Of a stretch of 64,000 nucleotides of DNA, positions 32,941-64,000 are shown piece after piece. Each line of letters begins with the position of its first letter. The first letter of the stretch is position 1. Source of the DNA: Danio rerio (taxonomy: Eukaryota; Chordata; Actinopteri; Cypriniformes; Danionidae); NCBI RefSeq assembly GCF_049306965.1, contig NC_133180.1, forward strand, positions 23,537,001 to 23,601,000, in the 5' to 3' direction. Position numbers and translations under genes: made by a program. Under the pieces are notes generated by a model. It was not told where the DNA came from and searched no databases. It was given only the letters and a program-made list of their open reading frames with translations.

Positions 32941-33424
32941 GCTTTCATAGCAACTGCATATTAAAACCCTCTTTTACCATTAGTTTGCTATGAGGGAATG
33001 ATGTGCAAAAAGAAAGCCCTGCTCAGTACTCTGTTGTTTCTGTTAGAAGTGCAATGAAATACTGAAATAAAAGTCCCAGCACCAACTGCCTTCAAGCAGA
33101 CATTAACACTGGTTGTCACCCTAACTTTACATGAGCAATCAGGCCCTATGTTTAGATTTTATAGATGGGTAAATAAAATGGAATACAATGTCGAATGTTG
33201 AAAGTTAAATCATGTTTCAAAATGGAAAAAATTAATATAATTATAAAATCATTACTGAAATCTACATGCCATTAGTTTAGTGGTAACATTCTTGCTTTAA
33301 GAAAGACATATTTAATTTTGATAAACCAAACAAAATTGGCTTTATGTGTAAAATTAGATGTATATCATCATAAATGACAACTGGTCACTGAAAACATCAC
33401 ACAACACAAAGGCAGAGTGCAGAG

Positions 33425-34749
33425 AACTCAGTTTATTAGTTTAACATTTTACAATCTGTATTATATATATTTATATATGTATTTATATTTCTGAAAGCAA
33501 AGAGGGTTAGCTTTGAATAATACTGTGAATAAATATCAGGCTCTTCCCGGTGTTTTAATATACAGAAGGGGACTTTTTGAAAGAAAACCTTGAAAAAAGA
33601 GCAATATGTTCCGTCTCAATGTTGCAGTGCAACTTACACCTTATACAGCATAGCCGTGTGGGGGGAGAGGGGGGACATGCCCTTAAAACCACAGTGAAAC
33701 CCCGATGGCCTGGATAACACACACTCATTCATACACACACACACACACACACACATCATGGGATGAAACACAGTAAAGTGTAACCAACATTCACATAAAA
33801 AGAATCATAAAAGAGTAACCGTAATGAGCAGACGTGATTCTGAGAGTTGCTTTGGTAAAAAAAGCATCGACCACAAACATGAAAGTATTGTCTGTCTATG
33901 TGTGGGTAGTGTGTGTGTGTGTTTGTTCCAATGAGTCTCACAGATAGTAATGGATGAATACATTCTATTCAATTAAAATACATCCCACAAGATCCTAAAA
34001 AGTGACAATCAAACAGAACTGTAACACTGAGCTCATATGCAGGGCTGTGCTGAAAAGCAATGTGTTTGGGTGAGGAGGGATGAGAACACACACACACGAC
34101 ATTTTTCAGAAGAGGGGGACATTTTCCACTCCACAGCCAGGAATGAACCAATTTATTTCTATATTTGAACCTCAGATTTTCTCCCATTTGATCTGATTGT
34201 AGAATCCTGAGCTGCTGATGTTTATAATTGTGAAAAGGACTGACGCTAACGTGTTAGCTTTTGGCTAGTGGAGTCTGTCTAAGGAACACGAACATTAGCA
34301 AACAGAAACAACCTGAATGTAGCCCATAGCTCAGAGGTAATGACCAGCAAAGACCCGGAAACAAGCAAAAACAGTCATAACATCAGAGAAGCAAAGCTTT
34401 TCATCTTTTGTCATCTTTTTTTTTTTGTAGAAAAAAATAGAGAGTAGAAAGGTTCTGCGTTGGCAGAGTCAAAAGATTGCATTCACGAGTACAATTCACA
34501 GTTTTAAACAGAGGATGCAGCTATGCAAATAATATTTTCTTATATACAGACTGTTCTCTGGCCTGATAGCATATAGTAATACTTTTTTAAACCATGCATG
34601 AGTTTAGCTATAATATAAATATTCTAAAGAAGCCAAATTAAACGCGTTACTACCTGCCAGGAGTTCATCTTTTCCCATTTGCGAATTCAAATCTCCAAAA
34701 GAGAATCTTCTGCATCCGTCGACTCACTTTCAGTCTTTCTCTCATTACC

Positions 34750-34819
<70 letters not shown>

Positions 34820-35530
34820 TTCCCAACACTCTTGCTTGCTTTGAGAGTTGTATAGAGTAACACAGTAGGGCGGTGTTGCTTGGTAACAGAGTGAAGCCTG
34901 TTGCCCATGGCTACATGAGTGCTCTTCCTGCAGCATTCCAAGGGAAGGAAATCAAAATAAAGGAAAATAAATAAATAAGCAAACAAAATCCTCATAAGAT
35001 AAGTAAAAAAAGATTTTCCCCTCACTCCAATTAGAGACAAAAATAAGAGATTCTTTTTTTATATACGGTTCTGTTTTGTTCAACTGGTGGTCAATTACTC
35101 TGAAAAGATGAAGATTCTTCAGGCATGCACTGGGCACCTCACAGGGCCTTTCTTCCATCCGTCTCGAATAGTGGCTGTGATGAAATTTATTGTACAGAGT
35201 TTGCAATGAGTCGTAACTCTTTCACTTCCATGGCAAGCAGTCTGACTTTGTTTGTCTGTCTGTCTGCAGTAGTTGCGGAGGCTGGGTCACTTCTTCGACG
35301 TTGATCTTACAGTGTATTGGTTTAATCCGGTGTCACTCACGGTCAGGAGGAGGGCAGTATCAGGTCATCCGTCAAGGAAAAGTGAAGACAGTCTGAATTC
35401 ACAGTGTTTTTTAAAGTGTGTGTGCGTGTGAATGTGGGCTTGAAACGCACGACTCACATTATTTGTATACCTTTGTGTCTTTGTTTTAGAGTGTGACTGT
35501 TTGTTAGTCGTGTGAGTGTGTGACTGTGTT
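33425..35530 (-). other. cnksr2: cnksr2 3' UTR
   Basis: After the TGA (35533-35531) about 2.1 kb of non-coding minus-strand sequence runs to a minus-strand AATAAA (TTTATT at 33432-33437). It holds a 67-nt pure CA/GT dinucleotide tract at 34752-34818 and shorter CA runs near 33731-33753 and 34090. A long UTR is typical of this neuronal scaffold gene. No other coding frame is supported here. Confidence 0.6.
34752..34818. repeat. (CA)n microsatellite in cnksr2 3' UTR
   Basis: About 33 uninterrupted CA units (GT on the cnksr2 transcript). It creates the artefactual VCVCVC frames on the minus strand. Confidence 0.95.
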
Positions 35531-63435
<27,905 letters not shown>

Positions 63436-63723
63436 CTAGATGAGAGAGAGAGACAAATGTGTAACCTCTGCTTATTATAGCGATAAACCTGACGCCAGCA
63501 ATTAGCCATTTCTGCATTGTATTTTAGTATTAAACATGGATGTTGACCTTAATGGTGAGAACATTTGAAAGTCTTTTCTCATCCAAATCTCACACATCTG
63601 GGTTATATGCTTCTCAAAAGCATCCTAAGCCTAAGTAGATCATATAGAGCACTGGTGGGTTCTACAATCTGCTTAGGCTTACAATGCTTTAGCAAAACCC
63701 AGCTCTGCACTTTCCACTCGCTA

Positions 63724-64000
63724 CACTGCAAAAATACCTTTCTTACTTAGATTAGATTTTTTTGTCTTGTTTTTAGTCCAAATATCTAAAAATTCTTAAA
63801 TCAAGAAGTATTTATAGAGAAGCAAAATATATTGTCTTGTTTTAAGAAATAATATGTCAAATTGATATAGTAAAGTCGAGTTTTCCTTAAAGCACGCAAA
63901 ATAATCTGCCAATTGGTTAAGCAAAATAATGTTGTTTTTTCTTTTGACAAAAGATTATTTTGCTTACCCCATTGGCAGATTATTTTACCTTGTTGTAAGG
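63724..64000. mobile_element. CACTGCAAAAATACCTTTC element, cut by window edge
   Basis: CACTGCAAAAATACCTTTCTT, AATATCTAAAAATTCTTAAATC and TTTTGTCTTG match the second-level element at 16905-18372. AAAATAATCTGCCAATTGG near 63900 is mirrored by CCATTGGCAGATTATTTTA near 63970, a fold-back at the edge. Confidence 0.55.

Noticed and set aside
34745-35040. Cys-Val repeat proteins on the minus strand
   Set aside because: They are translations of the (CA)n tract in the cnksr2 3' UTR.

Overview
The window looks like a teleost, cyprinid-like (zebrafish-like) nuclear genome segment. It is AT-rich, its genes are split into many short exons with GT-AG introns, and its introns are packed with fish repeats: DANA tRNA-SINEs, 5S-derived SINE3, Tc1/mariner, hAT and Harbinger elements, L1-clade LINE tails, and (CA)n and (TA)n tracts. 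It is not a prokaryotic or plasmid locus, so no operons, ribosome binding sites or CRISPR arrays are expected or seen.

Three host genes explain nearly all the coding signal. (1) radx, + strand, 3756-16281: a complete 15-exon gene for the RPA1-like single-stranded-DNA-binding protein that restrains RAD51 at replication forks; it reads in one frame for about 829 residues. (2) apool (MICOS subunit MIC27), - strand, 31058 down to 18979: 9 exons, about 456 residues. Its last 30-codon exon lies 4.4 kb beyond an unusually long Pro/Glu/Ala-rich exon and would be missed by ORF scanning. (3) cnksr2 (CNK2/MAGUIN scaffold, probably the b paralogue), - strand, from beyond the right edge down to 35531: the last 16 coding exons (784 codons before the stop), running from the end of the PDZ domain through the PH domain to a C-terminal ETHV PDZ ligand, followed by a long 3' UTR to about 33432. 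radx and apool converge tail to tail; apool and cnksr2 lie in tandem on the - strand. The human counterparts of all three are on the X chromosome.

Layout: 1-3100, repeats and unassigned sequence; 3100-3480, radx promoter region; 3.7-16.5 kb, radx; 16.7-18.4 kb, a four-deep nest of repeats between the convergent genes; 18.7-31.1 kb, apool, with nested transposons in its last intron; 31.1-32.1 kb, apool promoter and a separate CCAAT/GC-box-bearing segment facing right; 33.4-64 kb, cnksr2 with large repeat-rich introns. The genes serve unrelated functions: replication-fork protection, mitochondrial cristae organisation, and postsynaptic/Ras-MAPK scaffolding.

No undescribed multi-gene system was found. 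The most notable items are the hidden apool terminal exon and its expanded acidic exon, a 366-bp hAT-type element with a perfect 8-bp target duplication and an internal 27-bp open-frame minisatellite, the nested transposon stacks, and a promoter-like segment at 31.74-32.06 kb with no assigned gene. Gene and family names rest on remembered human protein sequences and repeat consensuses; nothing was searched.
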